From Thermoanaerobaculia bacterium (lineage in GTDB: Bacteria > Acidobacteriota > Thermoanaerobaculia > Gp7-AA8), in contig JADGNY010000018.1 in assembly GCA_017883235.1 (NCBI GenBank), positions 1-62,845 on the forward strand: a DNA stretch of 62,845 nucleotides, in the 5' to 3' direction. A program made the position numbers and the translations under genes. Positions within the stretch are counted from its first letter, which is position 1. The number at the start of each line of letters is the position of its first letter. Shown piece by piece: positions 1 to 8,235 of the stretch. The notes beneath the pieces were generated by a model, which was given only the letters and a program-made list of their open reading frames with translations, was not told where the DNA came from and made no database searches.

Positions 1-171
1 CTGACGGTGAGCGAAGCGAGCCTGTCAGGATCTCCGGTGGCACCGCGAGGTCCACTTGCCTTCATCCTGACGGTGAGCGAAGCGAGCCTGTCAGGATCTC
101 CGGTGGCACCGCGAGGTTCTTCACGACATGCATGATTTGTTCAGGTTCGCGCGGTGCCACCGGAGATCCTG
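1..171. repeat. Direct and inverted repeat cluster at the left edge
   Basis: A 51-bp unit occurs at 1-51 and again at 67-117 with no visible difference. The second half of the unit (ggatctccggtggcaccgcg) reappears inverted at about 149-170, and a further fragment lies at 212-232. Each unit contains the self-complementary words cctgac and gtcagg, so it can fold by itself. No gene overlaps the units. This looks like a dispersed intergenic repeat; a mobile-element end is possible, but no transposase is visible. Confidence 0.8.
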
Positions 172-268
172 CGCGTTCCGCCGCGATGGGACTCCCAATT
201 CAAGCGTGTCCTCACCGGAGATCCTGACGGTGCCGCTGCGCGTCACCGCAGGATAGACTTCCCGTACC

Positions 269-1336
269 ATGCAAACCCTCGCGCGCGTTTTCCGCGGCGA
301 TCAGCTCGAGTCGTTCCACACCGGATCGATCGTCGTCGTCGATTCGCTCGGACGGCTGCTGGCGTACGCGGGGGAACCGGGCCTGCGCACCTGCCTGCGC
401 TCGGCGGCGAAACCGTTTCAGGCCATCCCGCTTCTCGAATACGGCGGCGTCGACGAATACGAGCTCTCCGGCGAGGAGCTGGCGCTGACCTGCGGGTCGC
501 ACGGCGGCGAACCGGTCCATGTGTCGACGGCCGCGGCACTGCTGCGCAAAGGCGAGTTCGACGAGACCGACCTGCTCTGCGGCGCGCACATGCCCTACGA
601 TGAGAAGGCCGCCGCCGATTTGCGCTCCTCCGGGGAGGAGCCGTCGCCACTACACAACAATTGCTCCGGCAAACATGCAGGCATGCTGCTGGCGACACAG
701 GTGATGGACGTTCCCTCGGCGCGGTACATCGACGCCGAACATCCGCTGCAGGAGACGATGCGCGCCACACTCGGCGACTTCGCCGATCTCGAGCCGGAGG
801 AGATCCCCATCGCCGTCGACGGCTGCGGCGTGCCGGCGTTCTTCCTCTCGCTGCAACGCACGGCCTTCGCCTACGCGCGGCTCATGGCCACCAGCGAAGG
901 GGCTGGGGTAGGGGGCTCGCTGGAGCGTTACGCCGGCAGCGCGGCGCAGATCGTCCGGTCGATGACCTCCTTTCCGAATTACGTGGCCGGAGCCTGGAGC
1001 ATGACCACGCCGCTGATGCAGACCTTCGGCGGCGAGTTGCTGGCGAAGGAGGGCGCGGAGGGACTCTACGCGATGGCCATGGCCCCCTCGCTCGTGGCGG
1101 CGTTGACCGGGCGCCTGCGCGTCGCTGATGATGTCGCCGTCGGCATCGCCCTCAAGATCCACGACGGCTCGATGGGGCGCGGCCGCAATCCCGTGATTCT
1201 GAAAACACTCGAGATCCTCGGCGCCGGCGTAGACGATTCCCCGGACCTGCGGCCCTTCCGCCGGATTCCGGTGACCAACGTGGTCGGGACCGTCGTCGGC
1301 GAGGTCCGGGCGGATTTCGAACTGGAGATGTTATGA
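269..1336 (+). CDS. Asparaginase II family protein
   Basis: A 355-residue protein of the asparaginase II family (Rhizobium etli AnsA type, unrelated to E. coli AnsB). Known members hydrolyse L-asparagine to aspartate and ammonia. Family landmarks are in order: SAAKPFQ near residue 46, CGSHGGEPVHV near 74, HNNCSGKHAGML near 130 and a glycine-rich C-terminal half. No signal peptide is present, so it should be cytoplasmic. The ATG at 269 is the natural start because the conserved part begins within a few residues of it. Its stop overlaps the start of the next gene (ATGA), so the two are probably translated together. The family is clear; the substrate is inferred. Confidence 0.9.
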   Translation: MQTLARVFRGDQLESFHTGSIVVVDSLGRLLAYAGEPGLRTCLRSAAKPFQAIPLLEYGGVDEYELSGEELALTCGSHGGEPVHVSTAAALLRKGEFDETDLLCGAHMPYDEKAAADLRSSGEEPSPLHNNCSGKHAGMLLATQVMDVPSARYIDAEHPLQETMRATLGDFADLEPEEIPIAVDGCGVPAFFLSLQRTAFAYARLMATSEGAGVGGSLERYAGSAAQIVRSMTSFPNYVAGAWSMTTPLMQTFGGELLAKEGAEGLYAMAMAPSLVAALTGRLRVADDVAVGIALKIHDGSMGRGRNPVILKTLEILGAGVDDSPDLRPFRRIPVTNVVGTVVGEVRADFELEML

Positions 1337-1800
1337 AAGCAGAAGGCAGAAGGCAGAAAGCAGAAGTAACTACGAGAAACCATGCGCGGTTCGGCGGAGC
1401 ACTTCTGCTTTCTGCCTTCTGCTTTCTGCCTTCCTGTCGCACCGTCGGCGTCTCGAAGACGAGCGGCGGCTATGCCGAGATCTCCCCTACCATTGCCGCG
1501 GAGATGATTCTCGACAGCCAGCAGGTCGTGGTCATCGACATCCGATCCTCGGATTCCTATCGCGGACCGGAGGGGCACATCGCCGGCGCCATCAGCGCAC
1601 CCTTCGACACGATCGAGATGCATCTGCCGGAACTGCTGCCCTACCAGAACCAGACCGTGCTCGTCTACGGCGAGACGTCGACCGACGGTGCGGTGGCCGC
1701 GCAGCTCCTCTCGGTTGCCGGCTTCCGGAACGTGGTGCACGTCCACGGCGGCATCAAGGAATGGATTGAACGCGGCTATCGCACTGTTAACGCGCAGTAA
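1333..1800 (+). CDS. Rhodanese-like lipoprotein without the catalytic cysteine
   Basis: A 155-residue protein. Residues 20-36 form a hydrophobic stretch ending in FLPSC, which is a plausible lipobox, so a periplasm-facing lipoprotein is likely. Residues 50-150 have the rhodanese fold pattern (VVVIDIRSSDSYRGPEGHIAGA, then VLVYGETSTDGAVAAQLL and the closing VHVHGGIKEW). The active-site loop that should read Cys-x-x-x-x-Arg/Ser is GETSTDG here, so sulfur transfer is unlikely and a binding role is more probable. The N-terminus is encoded by a repeat hairpin (see 1336-1435). The start overlaps the asparaginase stop. Confidence 0.75.
   Translation: MKAEGRRQKAEVTTRNHARFGGALLLSAFCFLPSCRTVGVSKTSGGYAEISPTIAAEMILDSQQVVVIDIRSSDSYRGPEGHIAGAISAPFDTIEMHLPELLPYQNQTVLVYGETSTDGAVAAQLLSVAGFRNVVHVHGGIKEWIERGYRTVNAQ
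1336..1435. repeat. Hairpin of agaaggc/agaaagc words inside a coding N-terminus
   Basis: The left arm at 1338-1370 is a run of gcagaag/gcagaaa words. The right arm at about 1401-1435 is its reverse complement with only two or three differences. The element begins at the start codon of the rhodanese-like gene, and the right arm encodes the hydrophobic part of its signal peptide (LLLSAFCFLPSC). It belongs to the same design as the hairpins at 2901, 12646, 13376, 15204, 21527, 32990 and 33859. Confidence 0.85.
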
Positions 1801-1829
1801 TTTTCAATTCGGTCCGCAGGAAATAGAAT

Positions 1830-2891
1830 ATGAAACGAGCTCTGCCGGCGATCGTCCTGGCCTTTCTCCCGCTCTGTGCCCTGGCGCAGCGCGCCCCCAC
1901 CCTCAACGCCGCCCTGACCGACTTCGCCACAAGGTCACTGGCCAAATGCCCGGACTCGAGGGTCACGGTAACCCCCGCGGAGGAAGGCCCCTCCGGCTTC
2001 ATGGCCTACAAGATGATTCAGGAATCCGTTGACTCGAGTTGCCAGCGTCAGACCTACATGCTGCATTCGCCGAGGACCGGCCAGGTCATGATCGGGTCGA
2101 TCCTCCAGCTGGAACCGAACGGGAAACAACTTTCGGCGCGCATCGCTGACGTGGCCACCGCCGCGTTGAAGCAACCGGTCGTCGCGACCGTTGCTCCCTT
2201 CCCGCTCCCCGACGGCATCCACGCCGTCTCCATCACGAAGCAGACGAAGGGGACGATCGGCTTCACGTATCACGCCTTCGTCGACGCCTCGAACAACTAC
2301 CTGATCGTCGGGACACGCGGGAATCTGAGCGATGACCCAGGCAGGACGATCATCCAGTCCATCGGCCTCGGCGGAGCCATGCACCGCGGCAATCCGAAGG
2401 CGCACGTACAGATCATCGAGCTCTCGGACTTCGAGTGCCCGACCTGCGCCAAAGCCCACAAGAAGGTTGAGCCGATCATCGCAAAGAATCTCGACAAGGT
2501 CGACTACTACCGCCTCGATCTCCCGCTTTTCGAAAACCACGAGTGGGCTCTCGCCGCGGCCCGCGGCGCGCGGGCGCTGGCCAAAGTGGCCCCGGCGAAG
2601 TACTGGACCTACGGTAATTTCATCTTCGAGAATCAGGAAACGATCGGCAAGCAATCGTTTGACAAGGTCTTCCAGAATTTCTGCGAGGACAACGACGTGA
2701 ACTGGAAAGCGGCCGAGAAGATCTATCGCTCGCAAGCCGCAAAGAAGGCCTTGGTCGATCAGGTCAGCCGCGCGTTCGACAACGGCATCCTCTCGACACC
2801 GACCTACATCATCAACGGCCAGATCCTCGGCTTCGGCCCCGATGGCACATTCACGATCGACGCGATCAAGAAGGCGATCGGCGTGAAGTAG
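1830..2891 (+). CDS. DsbA-like periplasmic thiol oxidoreductase
   Basis: A 353-residue exported protein. Residues 1-19 are a Sec signal ending ALA-Q. Residues 20-180 are a domain of unknown role. Residues 190-353 match the DsbA/thioredoxin_4 family: IELSDFECPTCAKAH carries the C203-P-T-C206 active site, and the cis-proline loop STPTYIINGQ follows near residue 330. It probably acts in periplasmic disulfide formation or isomerisation. The long N-terminal domain is more than DsbA itself has and resembles acidobacterial DsbA-like proteins with an added front domain. It ends just before a hairpin and faces the convergent barrel gene. Confidence 0.88.
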   Translation: MKRALPAIVLAFLPLCALAQRAPTLNAALTDFATRSLAKCPDSRVTVTPAEEGPSGFMAYKMIQESVDSSCQRQTYMLHSPRTGQVMIGSILQLEPNGKQLSARIADVATAALKQPVVATVAPFPLPDGIHAVSITKQTKGTIGFTYHAFVDASNNYLIVGTRGNLSDDPGRTIIQSIGLGGAMHRGNPKAHVQIIELSDFECPTCAKAHKKVEPIIAKNLDKVDYYRLDLPLFENHEWALAAARGARALAKVAPAKYWTYGNFIFENQETIGKQSFDKVFQNFCEDNDVNWKAAEKIYRSQAAKKALVDQVSRAFDNGILSTPTYIINGQILGFGPDGTFTIDAIKKAIGVK

Positions 2892-2900
2892 CTGCTACGC

Positions 2901-2982
2901 CGCGTTGTCGGTTATCGGTTGTCAGTTGGGTTGCGCTGCGGCGCCTTGCAAGAACAACCGATAACCGATAACCGACAACGCG
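2901..2982. repeat. Hairpin of gttgtcggttatcg words between convergent genes
   Basis: The left arm (2901-2928) begins cgcgttgtcggttatcggtt. The right arm (2955-2982) is its reverse complement apart from two positions. The loop is about 26 bases. It lies between the stops of two convergent genes, so it may act as a two-way terminator, although it has no T tract. The same word family reappears at 17158-17206 and 33020-33050. Confidence 0.85.
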
Positions 2983-2992
2983 CGAAGCGCCG

Positions 2993-3820
2993 TTAAAACC
3001 CGAACGACACTTTCGCCGCGTAGCTCCGCACTTCCGCCTGCGTCGCTTCGAGGACGAGCTTCGGTACGAGCAGCGAGAGGCGGACGCCGACGGTGTAACG
3101 ATTCACGTTGCTCCTGTCCGCCAGCGTGAATGCCGGCGAGTGCAGGATCGCGGGGACGTCTCCCTGCGCGTTGATGCGCATGCGGCCGACGGCTGCATAC
3201 GGCATCACCGGGCCGAACCCCTTGCTGAGGAACACCTCGGCGCCGTAGGTTTTCTCGCGGAAGACGTCGACGCCGGTGAGCGTGGAGTACGACAGCCGCA
3301 GCGCCAGCTCGGGCTTCAGAACACCGCCGCGCACGAGAGGCATATCAAACGCTCCGCCCCACGTGGCGATCCCGCTGTTGGAGATCTTCGCGTACGTCCC
3401 TGAGACCGTGCCGAAGCCGAAACCTTTGGATGCCACCAGGCGCGGCACGCCTACGTAGCCATTTGTGGTGAAGTTGCTTCCCGCGGGGACGGCGGCGCGC
3501 CAATACGCCGACTTCTCGTCGACAGGAACGACGGTTGCCGCGACTCCGACGTCGAATCCGAAGAAGCCGCTGGCGCGGGCCGGCTGCACGGGTGTGGCGA
3601 AGATGGCCTGTCCAACGATCCGTGAGAACTGGCTGAAATTCGCCTGCGTGACGAGGTTCGGATCGAACTTCACGTCCTGCGCGCAGAGCGGCAGCGCGGC
3701 GAATACGATCAGAAGAGCCGCGAGATGTAGTCGTTGCTCAACAAAAAACCGGAAGGGGTGAACGCCACTCGATTGCCCACCCGCCGCAGCCACCCGTCGA
3801 TCAAGCCTCGTTCCATCCAT
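2993..3820 (-). CDS. Predicted outer-membrane beta-barrel protein
   Basis: Up to 275 residues. A hydrophobic segment (LAALLIVFAALPLCAQ) looks like a signal peptide cleaved before QD. The rest is rich in alternating hydrophobic/polar stretches with aromatic girdles and ends KVSFGF, the C-terminal phenylalanine typical of outer-membrane barrels. I do not recognise a named family. The start is a problem: the 5' end overlaps the last 112 bases of hemW, and no ATG, GTG or TTG lies between the signal core and the overlap. The usable starts are ATG 3820 or GTG 3793, both inside hemW, so the two genes are translationally entangled. Confidence 0.65.
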   Translation of the reverse strand: MDGTRLDRRVAAAGGQSSGVHPFRFFVEQRLHLAALLIVFAALPLCAQDVKFDPNLVTQANFSQFSRIVGQAIFATPVQPARASGFFGFDVGVAATVVPVDEKSAYWRAAVPAGSNFTTNGYVGVPRLVASKGFGFGTVSGTYAKISNSGIATWGGAFDMPLVRGGVLKPELALRLSYSTLTGVDVFREKTYGAEVFLSKGFGPVMPYAAVGRMRINAQGDVPAILHSPAFTLADRSNVNRYTVGVRLSLLVPKLVLEATQAEVRSYAAKVSFGF

Positions 3821-4803
3821 TCGATTCCCTCCTCACCACAGAGTCGCACGACGTCGTCATAGTGTATGCCCGCCGCCTGGCGGAGCTCGAGGAAGATCGT
3901 CTCGCGCCTCACTTCCCCTTCTCCCAGGACCTCGGCGAACACCGGCTCGCGCTCGCCGGCGATGTATTGATGAATGTCGCGCGTGTTGGCAAATCTCCGG
4001 TCGCCGACGAACGAATGCGCACCAATCCCGAAGGCGAGGTACTGCTCGCGCCGCCAGTAGCGAAGATTGTGACGGCACTCCTGGCCGGGCCGCGCGAAAT
4101 TGCTGATCTCGTACTGCGCGAAACCGGCCTCGGCGAATCGATCGATGGCCGCCGTGTAGAGCGACGCCACGAGATCGTCATCCGGCAACGACACGCGTCC
4201 TCCCTCGATCTGCCGCACCAGCGCCGTTCCCTCTTCGAGGTCGAGCATGTAGAGCGAGACATGACCCGCACCGGTGGTAATGGCCGTCTCCAGCGTCTCC
4301 AGAAAACTTGCCTCCGTCTGGCGCGGCAATCCGAGGATCAGATCGAGACTGGTGCGGATTCCGGAGGCGGCGGCGATGCGGACGGCCTCGAGTGCCTGCA
4401 CGCGGCCGTGTACACGCCCGAGGGGACGGAGCTCGTCATCGTGAAACGACTGCACACCGATGCTGAGGCGATTGACGCCGAGCGCGCGCCAGAATGCGAC
4501 CGCGTCATCCGTCACGTCTTCCGGATTCGCCTCGAGCGAAAACTCCGCGTCATCATCGATCGCGAATCGTTCACGCAGCCGCGCCACGATGCGCGCGAGG
4601 TTCTCGCGCGAGGTGCGCGACGGCGTACCGCCGCCGAAGAAGATGCTGTCGACGACGCGATCCCCGTCCGACCGCGCATCGACCTCGGCCAGTAGCGCGC
4701 CGGTATACCGATCCTGCAACCTGATGTCCGTCGACACCGCGAATGGGCAGTAGGTGCAGTGAACGCGGCAGAAGGGAAGGTGGACGTAGAGGCCAATGGG
4801 CAT
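3709..4803 (-). CDS. hemW: HemW-like radical SAM protein
   Basis: A 364-residue protein of the HemW/HemN-like radical SAM family, which traffics heme or was historically called oxygen-independent coproporphyrinogen oxidase. The [4Fe-4S] motif CRVHCTYC (C12, C16, C19) follows LYVHLPF. The FFGGGTPS and RLSIGVQSF motifs and the C-terminal HemN_C region are present. HemW, unlike HemN, has a short N-terminus before the cluster motif, as here. The ATG at 4803 gives the usual N-terminus; a TTG at 4815 would overlap the upstream toxin stop. It follows the toxin-antitoxin pair on the same strand. Confidence 0.92.
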   Translation of the reverse strand: MPIGLYVHLPFCRVHCTYCPFAVSTDIRLQDRYTGALLAEVDARSDGDRVVDSIFFGGGTPSRTSRENLARIVARLRERFAIDDDAEFSLEANPEDVTDDAVAFWRALGVNRLSIGVQSFHDDELRPLGRVHGRVQALEAVRIAAASGIRTSLDLILGLPRQTEASFLETLETAITTGAGHVSLYMLDLEEGTALVRQIEGGRVSLPDDDLVASLYTAAIDRFAEAGFAQYEISNFARPGQECRHNLRYWRREQYLAFGIGAHSFVGDRRFANTRDIHQYIAGEREPVFAEVLGEGEVRRETIFLELRQAAGIHYDDVVRLCGEEGIEWMERGLIDGWLRRVGNRVAFTPSGFLLSNDYISRLF

Positions 4804-4811
4804 TGCGTGGG

Positions 4812-5225
4812 TCAAGTTCGCCAGGGATTGAACGGACTGACACCGGTTCGCGCGAAATCGGCAGTGTTTCTGGTCACCAGAGTCAGACCACGCACCTTCG
4901 CCGTAGCCGCGATCAATCCATCGGTCACCGGCAGAGGATCAGGAACGCTCATCCAGCCCCATTCTTCAACGATGTCCAGCTCGATCGCGAGAATCTGATC
5001 ACGGTAATGGCTGATGAGCCGCAGCAACCAAGCCTCGAGCGTGCTGGCGGATCGAGCGTCCCGGCGGCGGACATTCTCAACCCCTTTTCGTATCTCGCCG
5101 ATCGTCAGGACGCTCAGAAAGATCTCCTCAGGCGCAACCGTAGACCACCACGCTGCGACAGACGCATGGCACCTTTGTCCTTTGCGGACTTCGGAGATCA
5201 CATTCGTATCGACCAGATACTTCAC
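4812..5225 (-). CDS. PIN-domain toxin of VapC/FitB type
   Basis: A 137-residue PIN-domain ribonuclease. The acidic residues expected for metal binding are visible: YLVDTNVISE at the N-terminus, the glutamate in TIGEIRKG, the aspartate in PVTDGLIAATA and the aspartate in TRNTADF. The spacing matches FitB/VapC, with the diagnostic TDGLIAA and TRNTADF motifs. The family cleaves RNA, often tRNA, when freed from its antitoxin. The gene starts inside the last codons of the antitoxin (4-base overlap). Confidence 0.92.
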   Translation of the reverse strand: MKYLVDTNVISEVRKGQRCHASVAAWWSTVAPEEIFLSVLTIGEIRKGVENVRRRDARSASTLEAWLLRLISHYRDQILAIELDIVEEWGWMSVPDPLPVTDGLIAATAKVRGLTLVTRNTADFARTGVSPFNPWRT

Positions 5226-5455
5226 AGCTCAACCGTTCGACCACGATCCTGACTCCGTTCGAAGTCGTCGTCGTCGCCGACGTCCGGCATCTGCTCCAGC
5301 ATCTCCTTCAGCGACAAGCCGGAAGGGTTCGCTCCGAGAGCGCGCCGCAAAATCTGGCGATGCTCTTCTTCAGCGGACAGCCCGTTCCGCGCAGCTCGGA
5401 CTTTTAGTTCCTGCACGAGCTCGCCATCGATATTTCGCACGATTAGTTGGGCCAT
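5222..5455 (-). CDS. FitA-like ribbon-helix-helix antitoxin
   Basis: A 77-residue protein. The N-terminal AQLIVRNIDGELVQELKVRA is a ribbon-helix-helix DNA-binding segment of the FitA type; the C-terminal acidic tail (PDVGDDDDFERSQDRG) would wrap the PIN toxin. The ATG at 5455 is preferred over an upstream frame extension because the conserved domain starts there and a palindromic site lies just upstream. It is cotranscribed with the overlapping toxin gene. Confidence 0.88.
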   Translation of the reverse strand: MAQLIVRNIDGELVQELKVRAARNGLSAEEEHRQILRRALGANPSGLSLKEMLEQMPDVGDDDDFERSQDRGRTVEL

Positions 5456-5479
5456 TGCTCGTTCCTCCAATGTTGATAG

Positions 5480-5498
5480 CAATGATATCGCATCATTG
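5480..5498. promoter_or_regulatory. Palindromic operator candidate for the FitAB pair
   Basis: The sequence is caatgat-atcgc-atcattg, with perfect 7-base arms and a 5-base centre. It lies 25 bases upstream of the antitoxin start. FitA-type antitoxins bind such inverted repeats to repress their own operon, so this is the likely operator; that is inference from position and symmetry. Confidence 0.6.
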
Positions 5499-5589
5499 AT
5501 TCCTTGGCAAGCACTAGGCGATGCAGGCACCGCGCACAAGCACAGGCGTTTCCGATCAGTTCACCGCCCCCTCGCTATAATCGCCGTGA

Positions 5590-7323
5590 ATGTCCGAGGA
5601 ACCCACCACCCCGCCCACCCGGCGACCGCGCCTGCTGTGGACGCTTCTTGGCGCGATGGTCATCGTGGGGCTGGTGCCGTTGGTGGTCTCGCACTACTTC
5701 CTCATCCGCATCAACCGCGATTCGCTGGAGACGCTGGAGAAAAAGTATCTGACGCGCTCGGCGATCGGCATCGCCACCGACATCCAGAACCTGCTGGCGA
5801 ACAACACGCAGCAGCTGACGAAGATCGCCGGCAGCGTGCGGGCCATGAAGCGCGCCCTGCCGGACACCGATCCGTTCGCCAACGCAACACAAAGCGGCAT
5901 CCTCGACGACTACAACAACCCGGACAGCGATCTTCTCGGCCTGCGCATCCTCAACCGCGAAGGGAAAGGCTCCGAGGCCATACCGGCAAACCTCGATGCC
6001 CCGGTGAAGCAGGAGCTCGATCTGGCCCTGCAGGCCGCGCTCAAAGGGCAGGTCTACCGCACGTTTGCGTTCGTCACGGCGGCGAACCAGCCAGCCGTCG
6101 TCATCGCCGTGCCGGTCATCGACAACGGCACCGTCATCGGAAGCGTCGAGGCAATCGTCAGCCTGCGCCGGATCAGCGAACGGATTCGCGACGAAGGGAA
6201 AGGCGATGTGACGGCCTTTCTCGTCGACCGCAACGGCAAACTGCTGCTCCACAGCGAAGCCGCGGTCGAGGTACAGCATCCCGACTTTTCCTATCTGAAG
6301 ATCGTGCAGGAGTTCTCCAAGGCTCCTGTCCACCTGACCATCCCCTACGACGACAACCGCGGCGGCGAGCGTGTGAAGATGCTTGGTACAGTCGCTCCGG
6401 TGGGCCGTCCCGACTGGGGCGTGGTCGTGCAGAAGCCGGAGAAGGTTGCCTACGCCTCGGTGTCGAAGATGGTGCGAGCCACGATCACATGGATCTCCAT
6501 CGCTCTGATCGTGGCCATTCTGGCGGCGATTGTCTTCGCGTCCGGGATCGCCGGACCGGTCCGGGCGCTGGCCGAGCGGACACGCGAGATCGCCAACGGC
6601 AACTACCACCAGCGCATCGAGCTCAAGACACACAACGAGATCGGCGAGCTGGCCGAGAACTTCAACTCGATGTCGGGAGCGATCGAGACCGCCATTGAGC
6701 AGCTCCGCAAGGCGGCGCACGAGAACCACCTGCTCTTCATCAACTCCGTGCGGATGCTGGCCGCGGCCATCGACGCCAAGGATCCCTACACGCGCGGCCA
6801 CTCGGAGCGCGTGGCACGCTATTCGATCGGCATCGGCAAAAACATCGGCCTGAGCGAACAGGAGATGCGCAATCTCCGCATCAGCGCGCTACTCCACGAC
6901 GTCGGCAAGATCGGCATCGACGACCGGATCCTCCGCAAGCCCGGCGCGCTGAGCGAGGACGAGTTCGAGGTGATGAAAGGACATCCCGCCAAAGGGGCGG
7001 CCATCATGAGCGGCGTGGCCCAACTCATCGACATCATCCCGGGCATGAAATACCACCACGAGAAATGGAGCGGCGGCGGCTATCCCGACGGCCTCACGGC
7101 CGAGGAGATCCCGATGCAGGCGCGCATCGTCGCCATCGCCGACACGTTCGACGCCATGACCACGAACCGGCCCTATCAGAAAGCGATGGAGATCAACTAC
7201 GTGGTCGAAAAGATCAAGAGCTTCGCCGGCACGCGCTTCGATCCGCGCGTGGTCGATGCGTTCGCGAACGCCGTCAAGCGCGGCGACATCACCATCGACG
7301 AGCAAGTGCGAGGCGCCGCGTAG
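5590..7323 (+). CDS. Membrane HD-GYP cyclic-di-GMP phosphodiesterase with Cache and HAMP regions
   Basis: A 577-residue protein. A transmembrane helix (residues about 14-36) is followed by a periplasmic Cache-like sensor (40-295), a second helix (about 297-320), a HAMP segment (IAGPVRALAERTREIANGNY) and an HD-GYP domain from about 385. Catalytic features are intact: HSERVARYS, H436-D437 in LLHDVGKIG, KGHP, and HHEKWSGGGYPDGL in place of HHExxDGxGYP. The enzyme class breaks cyclic di-GMP to pGpG or GMP. It heads an operon: the next gene starts directly after its stop. Confidence 0.93.
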   Translation: MSEEPTTPPTRRPRLLWTLLGAMVIVGLVPLVVSHYFLIRINRDSLETLEKKYLTRSAIGIATDIQNLLANNTQQLTKIAGSVRAMKRALPDTDPFANATQSGILDDYNNPDSDLLGLRILNREGKGSEAIPANLDAPVKQELDLALQAALKGQVYRTFAFVTAANQPAVVIAVPVIDNGTVIGSVEAIVSLRRISERIRDEGKGDVTAFLVDRNGKLLLHSEAAVEVQHPDFSYLKIVQEFSKAPVHLTIPYDDNRGGERVKMLGTVAPVGRPDWGVVVQKPEKVAYASVSKMVRATITWISIALIVAILAAIVFASGIAGPVRALAERTREIANGNYHQRIELKTHNEIGELAENFNSMSGAIETAIEQLRKAAHENHLLFINSVRMLAAAIDAKDPYTRGHSERVARYSIGIGKNIGLSEQEMRNLRISALLHDVGKIGIDDRILRKPGALSEDEFEVMKGHPAKGAAIMSGVAQLIDIIPGMKYHHEKWSGGGYPDGLTAEEIPMQARIVAIADTFDAMTTNRPYQKAMEINYVVEKIKSFAGTRFDPRVVDAFANAVKRGDITIDEQVRGAA

Positions 7324-7692
7324 GTGGAATTCCGCGACATCCTGGCCGGCGTGCTGGAGTCGACGGGCGGTGCCATCGGCGCCCTCTTCCTCGATTCCGA
7401 GGGGGAGAGCGTCGAGGTCGTGTCGGCGCGGCCATTCGATACCGACGACCACGCCCTTCGCATCATCGGAGCCTATGCCGGCATCTTCCTCTCCCAGCTC
7501 CGGCGGATCACCGACTCGACGGATTCAGGTACCGCGCGCCGGTACAAGATCGATTTCGAGGCCAGCAAGATCTTCTGCTGCGTTCTGAGGGATGGCTACT
7601 ATCTCGTGCTCGTCGCCGATGCCGGGACGGCCGATGGCGTGGTTTGGCATGAGTTGGAACGTTGCCGCGGCCGATTGCTCGGAGAGATGTAG
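7324..7692 (+). CDS. Roadblock/LC7-like small protein
   Basis: A 122-residue protein that starts with GTG immediately after the HD-GYP stop, with no spacer. The opening segment (DILAGVLESTGGAIGALFLDSEGESVEVV) has the pattern of roadblock/LC7 proteins, which act as small-GTPase or signalling scaffolds in bacteria such as Myxococcus MglB. It has no catalytic motif. Position suggests that it works with the phosphodiesterase upstream or the YHS lipoprotein downstream. Confidence 0.6.
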   Translation: MEFRDILAGVLESTGGAIGALFLDSEGESVEVVSARPFDTDDHALRIIGAYAGIFLSQLRRITDSTDSGTARRYKIDFEASKIFCCVLRDGYYLVLVADAGTADGVVWHELERCRGRLLGEM

Positions 7693-7721
7693 TGGCGACC
7701 ACCTTGCAGAACGCAACGGCG

Positions 7722-8162
7722 ATGCATCGCACCCTCTTCATCACCGCGGCGACGCTCGCGGTTCTCGCCGCTGGCTGCGGCGGAAAAGCGCCGAGTGGCG
7801 GCAACCGGCCCAAGCCGAACGCGGAGATGCGGACGATCGACTCGGCCAACGTGCGTCCGGCACCGATCGACCCGCCACCGATGCTGACCGACGAAGCGCC
7901 GCCGGTGAAAACCGTCACCGGTCTGGCCCAGGCCGACGCCCCCCCACCGCCGACGCCGCAGGACGAGGCGCTGCGCGCGTCGCTCCCGTTCTCACCAGCC
8001 ATCGCCATGGACCCGGTCGACGGCAGCAAAATCTCCATCCGCGCCTCGATCCCGACCGTCGAATACAAGAACAAGCTCTATTACTTCGCCAACGAGGACC
8101 ACAAACGCGCGTTCCTGGCCAATCCCGAGCAGTACACGAAGGGGCTGTTCTCGCATTTGTGA
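7722..8162 (+). CDS. Lipoprotein with a C-terminal YHS domain
   Basis: A 146-residue protein. Residues 1-18 form a lipoprotein signal with the lipobox VLAAGC. A proline-rich linker (residues about 25-85) leads to a YHS domain: DPVDGSKI, then YKNKLYYFANEDHKRAFLANP. YHS domains are found in copper and other metal-handling proteins and usually carry Cys; here no Cys is in the motif, so metal binding is uncertain. A GTG at 7692 overlapping the preceding stop is an alternative start, but the ATG gives the shorter, normal lipoprotein signal. Confidence 0.75.
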   Translation: MHRTLFITAATLAVLAAGCGGKAPSGGNRPKPNAEMRTIDSANVRPAPIDPPPMLTDEAPPVKTVTGLAQADAPPPPTPQDEALRASLPFSPAIAMDPVDGSKISIRASIPTVEYKNKLYYFANEDHKRAFLANPEQYTKGLFSHL

Positions 8163-8235
8163 GAGTGTGGGGTGTGGGCCTACCCGACGCTCGACACTCG
8201 AATACCTGCTAACCTCCCTCCGTTTCCCGCCACGT

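Noticed and set aside
5575-6801. A 408-residue minus-strand open frame
   Set aside because: It is antisense to the HD-GYP gene, which has complete catalytic motifs; the minus frame has none.
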